NCBI RefSeq assembly: GCF_001613065.1
Contig: NZ_BDBQ01000010.1
Coordinates: 124,001 to 188,000 of the forward strand
DNA: 64,000 nt
Direction: 5' to 3'
Origin: Nocardia miyunensis NBRC 108239
GTDB lineage: Bacteria > Actinomycetota > Actinomycetes > Mycobacteriales > Mycobacteriaceae
Shown here: one piece after another, positions 35,867 to 45,200 of the stretch
How the letters are laid out: each line of letters begins with the position of its first letter
Numbering within the stretch: the first letter of the stretch is position 1
Position numbers and translations under genes: made by a program
Notes under the pieces: generated by a model
What the model was told of the DNA's origin: nothing
Database searches by the model: none
Seen by the model: only the letters and a program-made list of their open reading frames with translations

Positions 35867-36052
35867 TCAGTCGTCGTCCAGACCTGCGGAGAGGTACGCC
35901 ACGGCATCCAGCCACCGTGCGCACGTGGGCGCGTGCTCTACACCGAGGATTCGGCGCGCGAGCGGATCGGTCAGTTCGTCCTGGACGTCGCGACAAACTC
36001 GCCCGTCGCCGAATCGACAAGGTGCCGAACGCATTTGCGTGGTCGTCGTCAT
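35867..36052 (-). CDS. Small Cys-containing protein, 61 residues
   Basis: ATG 36052 follows a strong GGAGGGGGAG site. The protein (MTTTTQMRSAPCRFGDG…) has three Cys and an acidic C-terminus (LDDD), without membrane segments. The pair of small genes is divergent from the XRE-DUF5753 regulator, with a shared operator between. I cannot assign a function. Confidence 0.6.
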   Translation of the reverse strand: MTTTTQMRSAPCRFGDGRVCRDVQDELTDPLARRILGVEHAPTCARWLDAVAYLSAGLDDD

Positions 36053-36100
36053 CCGACTCCCCCTCCGCCGAGGCGTATCCCGGTGGCCGGCAAGACCATC

Positions 36101-36156
36101 CGTGATACCGAAAACATGATAATCTGAACGTGATAGATGTTAGCGTGATTATCACG
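36101..36156. promoter_or_regulatory. Operator array CGTGAT in the divergent XRE region
   Basis: A perfect 13-bp palindrome, CGTGATTATCACG (36144-36156), with further CGTGATA half-sites at 36129-36135 and 36101-36107. The region is AT-rich. It is placed between the divergent small genes and the XRE-DUF5753 gene, and the XRE protein is the natural candidate to bind it. Confidence 0.6.
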
Positions 36157-36244
36157 CGAGGGCTACAGCAGGATTGCGATCGGGCCCCGGAAGTGGTTGC
36201 CGCGGAAGGAGTTTCAGGCGCTCCACCCGATGCGCCGATGCGCC

Positions 36245-37147
36245 ATGGGTACACGATTACGCACGGCACGAAAACTGCTGCTGGGCCGCGAGATCGAGCA
36301 CATGCTCAGCACCGCCGGGGTCAGCCAGAGCGAGGCCGCGAAGATCATCGAGACCAGCCAGAGCCGTATCGCCATGCTGACCGTCGGCACGGGTTCGATC
36401 ACGGTCGGCGATCTCGAACGGCTGGCCGCCGAACTCGGCTTCACCGACCAGACCTATCTCGAATCGCTGAAAGAACTTCGCCGCGACAACCATCGACGCG
36501 GTTTCTGGAACACCGGCTACCGCCGCGCCTACGTCGAGGATCTGCGTCTGCTCGTGGATCTCGAGGCGCACGCCGGCCTGCTGCGGGTGGCCGAGGCCGA
36601 GATCATGCCCGGACTTCTGCAGTGCGAGTCCTACATTCGCGCGCTGCACGAGCCCGAGCCCACCCCCGATCCGGATCCCGACACGGTCAGCGTGGAGGAA
36701 TCGGTGCAGGCCAGGCTGGCCCGCCAGGAGATCCTGGTGGCGCAGCGCCCGCCGGAATTCCATGCGATCCTGTCCGAATCGTGTCTGCGCCGCGAGTACG
36801 GCGGACGTTCGGTCATGGTCGAGCAGCTCGAACACCTTCTGGCACTGTCGAAACGGGCCAACATCCTGATCCAGGTGCTGCCCTTCACGGTCACCACCCG
36901 CGGCGCGGGAGCCGAGGACAGGTTCACCCTGATCCGGGTGCCCTCCCCCGGCGCGGCCGGTGATCTGGACATGGCGATCGTCGAATCCCAGGGCGACATC
37001 CGCTATATCGACGACAAACCGGCCGTCACCGCCCGCGAGGCCGTGTGGTCGCGGCTGTCCGCCGCGGCGCTGAGCACCGAGGATTCGCGGCAGTTCATCG
37101 AACATGTCGCACGGTCGTTCCGTCGCAAAACGTTCAGCAACCCATAA
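36245..37147 (+). CDS. XRE-family regulator with DUF5753 domain
   Basis: 300 residues from ATG 36245. The helix-turn-helix (LLLGREIEHMLSTAGVSQSEAAKIIETSQSRIAMLTVGTGSITVGDLERL) covers about residues 8-60, and the DUF5753 domain about 85-285 (EAEIMPGLLQCESYIRALHE, ILSESCLRREYGGRSVMVEQLEHLL, QVLPF). This is the WhiJ-like architecture of streptomycetes and Nocardia, which pairs with DUF397 proteins to control development or self-toxicity. The start is uncertain (ATG 36230, TTG 36197). The gene faces a palindromic operator. Confidence 0.88.
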   Translation: MGTRLRTARKLLLGREIEHMLSTAGVSQSEAAKIIETSQSRIAMLTVGTGSITVGDLERLAAELGFTDQTYLESLKELRRDNHRRGFWNTGYRRAYVEDLRLLVDLEAHAGLLRVAEAEIMPGLLQCESYIRALHEPEPTPDPDPDTVSVEESVQARLARQEILVAQRPPEFHAILSESCLRREYGGRSVMVEQLEHLLALSKRANILIQVLPFTVTTRGAGAEDRFTLIRVPSPGAAGDLDMAIVESQGDIRYIDDKPAVTAREAVWSRLSAAALSTEDSRQFIEHVARSFRRKTFSNP

Positions 37148-37241
37148 ACGCCGATCCACCGCCACGAGTTCGCCGGACAAACCTGTCGGCGAACAATTCG
37201 ACGACTCAACGAGATTCAACGACCCGACGAGGAGAGAGCAC

Positions 37242-37310
37242 ATGTGCAGGCAGGTCCGTCCACCGGTCCCGGTGACCACCATGACGTCGAGCCAGGAAGC
37301 GGCGCAATGA
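37242..37310 (+). CDS. 22-codon leader ORF overlapping the methyltransferase start
   Basis: A GAGGAGAGAG site precedes ATG 37242; the frame ends in TGA (37308-37310), overlapping the methyltransferase ATG at 37307 as ATGA. The peptide is Pro/Thr/Gln-rich with no recognised domain. The initiation signal for the pair lies on this ORF, while the methyltransferase has a weaker AGGAAG within it. Translation coupling is the likely role. Confidence 0.45.
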   Translation: MCRQVRPPVPVTTMTSSQEAAQ

Positions 37311-38131
37311 GTTCCGAGGACTTCGAATCACGTGAGATCGATGCGACTCGCCCCTCGGCAGCGCGCATGTACCACTACTACCTGTCCGGCGAGGCCGTGT
37401 TCGACGTGGACAAGGTGTTCGGGGAGCGGGTGTTCCAGACCATCCCCTACCTCGACGTGATAGCCCACCACAATCGGGAGTTCCTCCAGCGCGCCACGAA
37501 ATTCATGGTGGCGCAAGGGATCCGGCAATTCCTCGACATCGGCTCGGGCCTGCCCACCGTGGGGAACACCCACGAGGTCGCGGGGGCGCTGGCCCCCGGG
37601 AGCCGGGTGGTCTACGTCGACAACGACCTGGAGGCGGTCAACCGCGCCCACGAGCTGCTGACCGAGCAGGATGCGCTCGACCACACCGCGATCATCGAGG
37701 CGGATCTGCGCGTGCCCGATGTCATCCTGGATCATCCCGACACCCGGCGGCTGATCGATTTCGACGAACCGGTCGGTCTGCTGATCGTCAGCGTGTGGCC
37801 GTTCGTGCCGGACAGCGACCGTCCCACCGAGCTGATGGCCCGATTGCGCGAGGCGCTGCCGACAGGCAGTTACGTCGGGATGAGCCATGCGTCCATGTCC
37901 GAGGTGTCCGCGGAGCTCACCGCCCGGATGGCGGCGTTCGTCGATCTGTACAAGGAGACCTCCGATCCGGCGACGATGCGGAGCCGGGAAGAGTTCGCCT
38001 CCTTCTACGAGGGCCTCGAGCTGGTCGAACCGGGCATCGTGTACGCGGTCGACTGGCGGCCCGAGCAACCGGGCGACCCGCAGGATCCGGCGCGGCCGTG
38101 TAATTTCGCCGCAGTTGGTTACAAGGGTTAG
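37307..38131 (+). CDS. SAM-dependent methyltransferase (DUF574 family)
   Basis: 274 residues of the SAM methyltransferase family (DUF574) seen beside XRE-DUF5753/DUF397 genes in Streptomyces and Nocardia. Family features: DATRPSAARMYHYYLSGEAVFDVD at the N-terminus, then the SAM motif FLDIGSGLPTVGNTHEVA, VVYVDNDLEAVNRAHELL, and VSVWPFVPD. The substrate is unknown. It lies 159 bases after the XRE gene and is followed by a hairpin before DUF397. Confidence 0.86.
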   Translation: MSSEDFESREIDATRPSAARMYHYYLSGEAVFDVDKVFGERVFQTIPYLDVIAHHNREFLQRATKFMVAQGIRQFLDIGSGLPTVGNTHEVAGALAPGSRVVYVDNDLEAVNRAHELLTEQDALDHTAIIEADLRVPDVILDHPDTRRLIDFDEPVGLLIVSVWPFVPDSDRPTELMARLREALPTGSYVGMSHASMSEVSAELTARMAAFVDLYKETSDPATMRSREEFASFYEGLELVEPGIVYAVDWRPEQPGDPQDPARPCNFAAVGYKG

Positions 38132-38147
38132 ATATATCCGGTAGATG

Positions 38148-38168
38148 CGCGGGACGGGCCGTCCCGCG
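38148..38168 (+). terminator. Hairpin between methyltransferase and DUF397 genes
   Basis: CGCGGGACG pairs with CGTCCCGCG around a three-base loop, followed eight bases later by TTTTT. It may end the methyltransferase transcript or reduce read-through to the DUF397 gene at 38203. Confidence 0.5.
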
Positions 38169-38202
38169 TGTCTGCGTTTTTACTCCGTAGAAAGGGACAC
38201 CG

Positions 38203-38601
38203 ATGACGCTGCTACCTACCTTCACCGTGGGTGAGTTCCGCAAGGCCGCACGCAGCTCTCCGAATCAGAACTGCGTCCGCGTCGCCCGCAAGCAGGGTTG
38301 GACGGCCGTCTGGGACGACAAGCGCAGCACCGCCGCCACCACCCCGGCGACGATGCTGCCGAACAGTGAACTTCTCCTGCTCACCGATGCCCAGTTCGAC
38401 AGTTACCAGGACGCCGTGCGCGCCGGGGACAGCGGCCGCTCACCGCTGAACGTCACCCGGCGCACCGACGGCATGTACATCTTCCGCATCACGACAACGT
38501 CGTCGGATGCGGCACACACCGAAGTCGAACTCGTCTTCGATCAGGATGAACTCGACGCCTTCCACGACGGTGTGTTCAACCACGAGTTCGATCACGCCTG
38601 A
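38203..38601 (+). CDS. DUF397 domain protein (tandem copies)
   Basis: 132 residues. The first part (FRKAARSSPNQNCVRVARKQGWTAVWDDKRST) and the second (RRTDGMYIFRITTTSSDAAHTEVELVFDQDELDAFHDGVFNHEFD) each resemble DUF397, whose consensus runs FRKSSYSGNGNCVEVA…DSK…FTPAEWAAFLAGVK. The second copy is degenerate at its N-end. DUF397 proteins are partners or toxins regulated by XRE-DUF5753 proteins. An AAAGGG site precedes the ATG. The dyad hairpin just upstream is a possible attenuator. Confidence 0.8.
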   Translation: MTLLPTFTVGEFRKAARSSPNQNCVRVARKQGWTAVWDDKRSTAATTPATMLPNSELLLLTDAQFDSYQDAVRAGDSGRSPLNVTRRTDGMYIFRITTTSSDAAHTEVELVFDQDELDAFHDGVFNHEFDHA

Positions 38602-38875
38602 GGCCGAGCCGAACACGTCGACGGCGGTCGCGTGGTCTCCGTATGCCGCTGGCATGTTCCCCCGCGACCGCTCCGATAAACCCCTTGCGCACCAACTATT
38701 TTAAGCGCAACTCCCGCCGCGCGCACCGATACGCACAGATCTCATCACGCCCGGATGACCCGATCGTGTGCCCGCACAGGCGAATCCACACGATCCCCCT
38801 GGTCCGGCCACATCCATCCAATTTCGCCACGACCCGGAAATAGCCGAATCCCTCCGCGCGTTGCACCGATTCGAT

Positions 38876-39154
38876 ATGGGTGTGGAGCTGAAACATCTGC
38901 GATATTTCGTGGCCGTCGCCGAGAAGCTGAACTACTCGGCGGCCGCTCGCGGCCTGTACATCTCACAGCAAGCACTGAGCCGGATCATCCAGCAGCTCGA
39001 ACGCGATGTGGGAGTACGCCTTTTCGACCGGACGACACGATCGGTCAGCCTCACCCCGGCGGGCGCGGCATTACTGGAATCCGTGCGGCCGACATTAGCG
39101 ATGGTGGACAACGCCATAGAGCGCGCCCGCAGCCTGGGGCCCCGGGCGGGCTGA
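38876..39154 (+). pseudogene. LysR-type DNA-binding domain only (cut short)
   Basis: 92 residues from ATG 38876 contain an intact LysR winged helix (MGVELKHLRYFVAVAEKLNYSAAARGLYISQQALSRIIQQLERDVG) and the start of the linker helix, then stop. Normal LysR proteins are ~300 residues; the substrate-binding domain is absent and I see no remnant downstream. It may be a pseudogene or a stand-alone DNA-binding protein. It converges on the flavin monooxygenase genes. Confidence 0.7.
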
Positions 39155-39212
39155 TCGGCCCGAGCCGCTCGGCGCCCACCGCGACCGAACCTTCGGCGGC
39201 TGCGCCGGACGC

Positions 39213-40577
39213 TCACCCCCGCCGGGTGAGCGGCGGGCGCAATCCGAGGTGTTCGCGCAGGGTGCTGCCGGTGTACTCGGTGCGATACGAATCGCGTTCC
39301 TGCAGTTCGGGTATCAACCAGTCCACGATTTCGTCCAGACCGGTGGGCACCAGATAGGGCGAGATGTTGAATCCGTCGCTGGCGCCCTGGCGGACCCAGC
39401 GGGTGAGTTCGTCGGCGACCTGGCCGGGGGTGCCCGCGAATCCCGAGCGGTGTGAGGTTTCCACGGCCACCTGACGCAGGGTGAGGTTCTTCGCCTCGGC
39501 CAGCTCCCGCCACGCGCGGGCGATCTCGGTCCGGTCCTGGCCGTCGCGCTGGGCGCCGCGGGTGCCCGAAATCGCGGACGGCACGGGATCTTCCGCGGGC
39601 AGCGAGCCGTCCGGGTCACGGTCGGACAGATCCAGGCCCCAGACCTGACCCACCAGTGACAGCGCCGTCGGGCCGGTGATCTGGTTCTCCAGAACCCAGC
39701 GGACCTTGTCCGGTACCTCGGATTCCTTCTCCGCCAGCACGATCTGGGTTCCGGGCATGATCCTGATGTCGTCCTCGGGACGTCCGGCGGCGCGCAGCCG
39801 GGCCCGGATGTCCTCGGCGAAGTCCGACGCCTCGTCGAAATCCGTTCCGTGCCTGGAGAAGATGACCTCGGCGTGCGCGGCGGCGAAATCCCGTCCTGCC
39901 GGGGAGTCACCGGCTTGGAAGATGACCGGATGCCCCTGCGGGCTGCGCGGGAGGGTCGGGGTGATCGATACCCGGAAGTGATCGGTGTCGGCGTGCACCG
40001 GGCGCACCGCGTCGGGGGTGAGCCAATCGGGGCTGTGCGTCGAGGGCGCGATCGCGTCGTCGGACCAGGAATCCCAGATCTGCCGTGCGAGAGTGAGGAA
40101 TTCACCGGCCCGCTCGTAGCGCAGGGCATGATCTGCGAAGCCGCCGCGCCGGAAATTCGCCCCCGTCCACGCGTTGTCGGTGGTGACCGCGTTCCATCCG
40201 GCCCGCCCGTCCGACAGCAGATCCAGCCCGGCCAGCTTGCGTGCCAGGTCGGCGGGTTCGTTGTAGGTGATGTTCTGAGTCGCCACCAGACCGATGTGGC
40301 GGGTGATCCCGGCCAAGGCGGCGAGCTGGGTGATCGCGTCGGGGCGTCCGGCGATGTCCAGATCCAGGATCTTGCCGTCCTGTTCGCGCAGTCGCAGGCC
40401 CTCGCCGAGGAAGAAGGCGTCGAACAGTCCGCGTTCGGCGGTCGTGGCGATACGCCGAAACGTCTCGAAGTCGATCTGCGAGCCGCTGCGGGGATCGGAC
40501 CAGATCGTCGTGTGGTTGACCCCCTGGAAGAAGATGCCGAAATGAACCTTCCTGTCCGGGAATCGATCCTGGCTCAC
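39213..40577 (-). CDS. FMN-dependent monooxygenase, NtaA/SnaA/DszA (luciferase-like) family
   Basis: 454 residues of the bacterial luciferase-like (LLM) NtaA group. Typical: FGIFFQGVNHTTIWSDPRSGSQIDF, AERGLFDAFFLGEGLRLR, LDLLSDGRAGWNAVTTDNAW, and VIFQAGDSPAGRDFAAAHAEVIFS. It uses FMNH2 from a separate reductase to oxidise a xenobiotic-like or sulfur/nitrogen substrate. Its ATG overlaps the stop of the second LLM gene upstream by four bases (ATGA), so the two are co-translated. Substrate is unknown. Confidence 0.88.
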   Translation of the reverse strand: MSQDRFPDRKVHFGIFFQGVNHTTIWSDPRSGSQIDFETFRRIATTAERGLFDAFFLGEGLRLREQDGKILDLDIAGRPDAITQLAALAGITRHIGLVATQNITYNEPADLARKLAGLDLLSDGRAGWNAVTTDNAWTGANFRRGGFADHALRYERAGEFLTLARQIWDSWSDDAIAPSTHSPDWLTPDAVRPVHADTDHFRVSITPTLPRSPQGHPVIFQAGDSPAGRDFAAAHAEVIFSRHGTDFDEASDFAEDIRARLRAAGRPEDDIRIMPGTQIVLAEKESEVPDKVRWVLENQITGPTALSLVGQVWGLDLSDRDPDGSLPAEDPVPSAISGTRGAQRDGQDRTEIARAWRELAEAKNLTLRQVAVETSHRSGFAGTPGQVADELTRWVRQGASDGFNISPYLVPTGLDEIVDWLIPELQERDSYRTEYTGSTLREHLGLRPPLTRRG

Positions 40578-41695
40578 AGCTGCTCCTCCGCATATCGGTT
40601 GGCCGGGCGTGCCAGGCCGAGATTGGCCCGCAGCGTCGCGCCGGGGACGGGCCGGTGGGCTGTTCCGGCGCGGAACAACGGCGGAAGCACCGATCGAGCC
40701 AGGACCGGCAGATCCTCGTCGATGACGGCGGGGTGCAGGCGGACGCCGTCGACGTGCCGGGACAGCCGGGTCAGCAGGCTCACCAGATCGCCCGGCGGGC
40801 CCGAGAAGTGCAGGCGGCCACGGGGTTCGCGGGCGGCGTGGGATTCCAGCCCGGCCAGACGATCGGCGGCGCTGTGATCCGGAGTGTCCAGGACGACCTC
40901 CAGATCGACGAATACCAGCGCATCCCCCGCCACCCGATCGGCCGCCGAGATCGCCGCATCGACGTCGGCTCCACTCACCAGGACGACGTCAGCGGATCCG
41001 AAGGACGTGGTACCCGACTCCGAAAACGCTGTGCCGCGAGCGGATTCGTCGGCGAGTAGCGTCGCGCTGTCGGCGAAGACCACGACCTGCCCCTGCGGCG
41101 GCCGGGGCACGATCGAGGGCCCCTTCACCGAGAACGTCTCCCCCTCGAAGTCGATGTAGTGCAACCGATCCCGATCCAGGAACCGGCCGCTGCCCCAGTC
41201 CCGGATCACCGCGTCGTCCTCCCAGGAATCCCAGAGACGACGGGCCACCTCGATCGAATCACGCTGTTCGCGCCGCACCTCGAGTCCGCCGGTTCTCGGT
41301 TCGCGGCCCCAGGCCGCCGCCGCACCGGGATCCACCGTGGCCAGCCAGCCGGCCCGGCCGCGCGACGAATAGTCCAGTGTCGCAAGCGCGGACGCGGTGT
41401 GGAACGGCTCGGCGTAGGTGGTCGCCACGGCGGGAACCAGCCCCAGCGTGCTGGTCGTCGCCGCGACGAAGGAGGCCCGGGTCGGCGCATCGATCCGCCC
41501 CGCCGGACCCAAGCCGGGCGGGAGGATCGAATCATCGAAGGTGGCCAGGGTGAATCCGGCGTTCTCCGCGGCACTCACCCGCGCCTGCAGTGTTCGCGCC
41601 GACAGCAGCCCGGCGGGTTCGTCCCGCGATCTGCGCCACGCGGCGGGATGGTATCCCGCGCCGTCGAGTTCGATACCCACTGCGAAGCGGCTCAT
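40574..41695 (-). CDS. LLM-class FMN-dependent oxidoreductase
   Basis: 373 residues of the luciferase-like fold: FAVGIELDGAGYHPAAWRRSRD, FTLATFDDSILPPG, LDYSSRGRAGWLATVD and the VARRLWDSWEDDAVIRDWGSGRF segment, which resembles NtaA-type enzymes. The C-terminal part is shorter than in the neighbouring gene. Possibly the two form a two-component oxygenase set or act in sequence on one substrate. ATG 41695 is preferred over GTG 41734. The downstream gene overlaps by four bases. Confidence 0.82.
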   Translation of the reverse strand: MSRFAVGIELDGAGYHPAAWRRSRDEPAGLLSARTLQARVSAAENAGFTLATFDDSILPPGLGPAGRIDAPTRASFVAATTSTLGLVPAVATTYAEPFHTASALATLDYSSRGRAGWLATVDPGAAAAWGREPRTGGLEVRREQRDSIEVARRLWDSWEDDAVIRDWGSGRFLDRDRLHYIDFEGETFSVKGPSIVPRPPQGQVVVFADSATLLADESARGTAFSESGTTSFGSADVVLVSGADVDAAISAADRVAGDALVFVDLEVVLDTPDHSAADRLAGLESHAAREPRGRLHFSGPPGDLVSLLTRLSRHVDGVRLHPAVIDEDLPVLARSVLPPLFRAGTAHRPVPGATLRANLGLARPANRYAEEQL

Positions 41696-41835
41696 ACTAC
41701 GACGATCCTCGCACCGCCGCCCGGCGACCACCATTTCCCTCGGCGTGATCGCAACACCGGGAAGACACCACCGGACGTATCGTCGCGCGGACGGCTACTG
41801 TGGCTCCCGATCATCCGTCGATCGGGAGGATAGCG

Positions 41836-42207
41836 ATGAGTTCCAACGGCCTTGGTGCGAACGGTCTGGTCAAAGGGCTGGTCCGGGGGTTCAACAACGG
41901 CGTGGTCGCCCTCATGCGGGTTCCCGTGCTCGGCGAGCGGCTGCGCGGCAGCATGGCCGAGATCAGCTACGTCGGCCGACGCTCGGGCAAGACCTTCCGC
42001 ACCCCCATCGCCTACCGGCGCACCGGGGAGGATGTCGTGATCGGCGTGGCCATGCCCGACAAGAAGAGCTGGTGGCGCAACTTCCTCGGCGAGGGCGCCC
42101 CCATCACGCTGCACCTGTCCGGCGGCGACCGCACCGGACACGCCGTCACCACGCGCGACGAGAACGGCGCGGTCACGGTGAACGTCCACCTGGACCAGCC
42201 TGCCTGA
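41836..42207 (+). CDS. Nitroreductase/quinone reductase family deazaflavin-dependent protein
   Basis: 123 residues of the Ddn/split-barrel family: ISYVGRRSGKTFRTPIAYRRTGEDVVIGVAMPDKKSWWRNFLGEGAPITLHLSGG holds the canonical RRSGK, TP and WWRN motifs (given in part) used to bind F420. Such proteins reduce quinones or nitroaromatics with F420H2. It starts at ATG 41836 with a GGGAGGA site, divergent from the FMN oxygenases and converging on the caspase gene. Confidence 0.85.
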   Translation: MSSNGLGANGLVKGLVRGFNNGVVALMRVPVLGERLRGSMAEISYVGRRSGKTFRTPIAYRRTGEDVVIGVAMPDKKSWWRNFLGEGAPITLHLSGGDRTGHAVTTRDENGAVTVNVHLDQPA

Positions 42208-42255
42208 GCCTCCGGAGAGACTGGGCCGCGACCACTTTCGTACGAGCGAGCGGGC

Positions 42256-45200
42256 TCACGGCGAGTGGGAGATCTGGATCAGCTCCGGCTCCCGGGATCG
42301 AACGAGGAGGATGGCGCGACCGGGTGACAGCGCATCGGCGCTCAGGTCGCCGGTGAGGACCGCGCTCTCCTCGACGGGCGCACGCAGCATCAGGGTCGGT
42401 GTCGCCAGTTTGTTCACGCACCTGAGCATTCCGCACTTCAGCGCCTCGTCCAGACCGGTCGCTCGCCGTGTGACGACCAGGTGTAAGCCGAGGTCACCGG
42501 CTATCGGCAGAAACTCCTCCAGCGGCGCCAGCGGGTCCTCGCCGTCCGCGACCACCGTGTCGTAGTCGTCGACGATCACATAGAGCTCGGGCCCCGCCGT
42601 ACCCGCACGGGCCCGCCGCCCGGCCGTTTCGATCCCCTCGCTCCGCTCGACGAGGCGAAGGCGCAAACGCTCGACCTCCTCGCGCAGTTCGGCGGCCGAG
42701 GGAGCCGCGATGATCGCCGAGCCGCCGTCCACCGAGCGCACCAGGGTGCGCCGATAGTCGACCAGCAGGATGCCGACCTGTTCCGGGGTCGCGTTCCCGA
42801 GCAGGCCCAGCAGAACGGTGCGCAACAGCGTGGTCTTGCCGAATCCGGTGTCGGCGAATGCCATCAGATGCGGATGATCGGCGAAATCCATTGTCAACGG
42901 CGATAATTCACGTTCGCCGAGTCCGATGACGACATGTGTGGAATCCTGCACGAGCCCGGCGGCGCGGGCTACCCGCTGAACATCGGCACGCGGCACCACT
43001 CGCGGTAGCGGCAGCACCTGGGGCGCATGTCGCGCACCGTATCGGGCACGGGTGTGCCGAACCATCGCGGCCACGCCTTCCGCCATCCGCTGCGGATCCG
43101 TGTCGGAATCCAGCCTGGGCAGCGCGACCAGCAGATGTCGTTTATCGGGCGCCAACCCCCTGCCAGGGCGGTTCGGCGGGACCTCCCCCGCGGCGTCCCG
43201 TCCCAACCGGGAATCCGCGGGATCGCCCAGCCGCAACTCGATCCGGGCGCCGACGGTGTCCGGGAGGGCGAACTGGGTCCACGGCGGCAGTGTCACCACG
43301 ACATGGATGCCGTACCGCGCTCCGGTCACGGCGATGGTGAAGATGGTGCGCTCGAGCGCCGAATGGTCCTGATGGACCACATCGAGGCCGTCGACCACGA
43401 GGAAGACATCCCCGTATACGTCCGCCGAAATCACCTCCACCGCAGACTCTTTCGCGTCACGCTCCGCCGAATCGGCCTTGTGGGAGCGGAATTCGCGCAG
43501 CGACCCGATCTTCTCGTCCTCGAACAGCCGCACCCGGCGATCGAGGAGACCGGCGACATCGAAGACGATGCGCCGCAACCCCTCCACATCCTGTCGCCCG
43601 GCAATCGCGCCGATGTGCGGCAACTCGGCCATATCGGCCAGCGCGCCGCCGAAGTCCAAGCAGTAGAACTGCACCTGCTCGGGCGTGCACAGCTCCGCGG
43701 CGGCCACGATCAAGGTGCGCAGGGCGGTGGACTTTCCCGATCGCGGGCCGCCGACGATCACCAGATGCCCAGAACCACCGTCCAGGTCGGCGACCATCAC
43801 ATCCAGACGGTGACGTTCCGGGACATCGACGAGTCCGAGCGGCAGGCGCAACGCGCCCGGCAAACCGGCACCGGATCCGCCGTCCCACTGTTCCAGGAGC
43901 ATTCCGACCGTCGGCGACTCGGTCAGGGGATCGGTCCACAACTGTCGCACTCGCGGGGCGCGGCCGGTGAGCGCCTTCGCCAGCAGTTCCACCATCGGAC
44001 GATCGACGGGATCCGCACCGCCGACCGGCCCGGGACCCGAGACGAACGCCGCCCGGAACCGCGTCGCGATTCCCCCCGCGGTCCGCAGGTATCCGTAGCC
44101 CGGAATGCGCGGCAGACGGTAGGCGGCGGCGGTTTTCAACAGCAGATTGGATTGCGCGAACGAGAACGTGCGCAACACGATTCGATACGACAGATAGCTG
44201 TCCAGATCACGCAGCTGCCACTCGTCGGGGCGCTGCGTGCCGAGCAGCAGATGAATTCCCAGCGACCGGCCCAGCCGCCCGATCCGCACGAGCACCTCGG
44301 CGAATTTCGACGCGCCGGCCACCAGATCCATGAATTCCTCGATGACGATAACCAGCGCAGGCAGTACCGGCAGCGATACCCCGGCCGCCCGGGCGGCCGC
44401 GTATTCATCGATGGTGCGGTACGGGCACTCCTCCCCGATGTACCGCTGCCGCGCGAAGATCTCGCCCTCGAGTACCGCCTGCAGACGCTGCAGCAGGTAG
44501 AGATCACGTTTCGCACCGCGAACGTGACCGGCGACGTGCGGCAGACCAGCCAGGGGTTCGAAAGTGGCGCGATCATCGACACCGACGAGCAGGAAGTTCA
44601 CCCGATCCGGGCCGTGCCGCAGCGCCAGACCCAACACGATGGTCCGCAGCAGCTCCGATTTCCCCGCGCCGGTAGCCCCGGCGACCAAACCGTGTGGACC
44701 CGTACCACCATCGGCGATCTGCTCGAGGTCCAACATGATCGGCTCGTCGGGGCCGGCGACGCCGATGGGCACCCGCAAACGCCGATCGGGCTCCCCGGAC
44801 CGCCACCACCGATCGGTGTCCGGCGAAGACACGTCGGCGATCTCGTACAGATCGGCGAACTTCGCCTCGAGTTCCTGGCCCGCCGAACCCGGACCGGCCC
44901 GCGCGCCGTCGTCCCGGCTCCGGAACAGGTCCACGAGTTGCGCCGCGCCGTCATCGGAATCGTCCGACTCGACGGGATCAACGGCGGGTTCGCGAATGTC
45001 GGGCAACGCGATTCGGAACGGTTGCTCACCGTGCAGCGCCCATCCGGCGCCGTCCGGGAGCCTGGCCGCTCGATCCGCCGCGACCCGCGAATCACCGGAC
45101 CTGTGCAGTCGAAGTTCGATCTGCACGCTGAGCAGCCTGGCCACCCAATCCGGCACCTCGTCCCAGTCCCGGAAGGTGGCGACCACGTGCACGGCGTATT

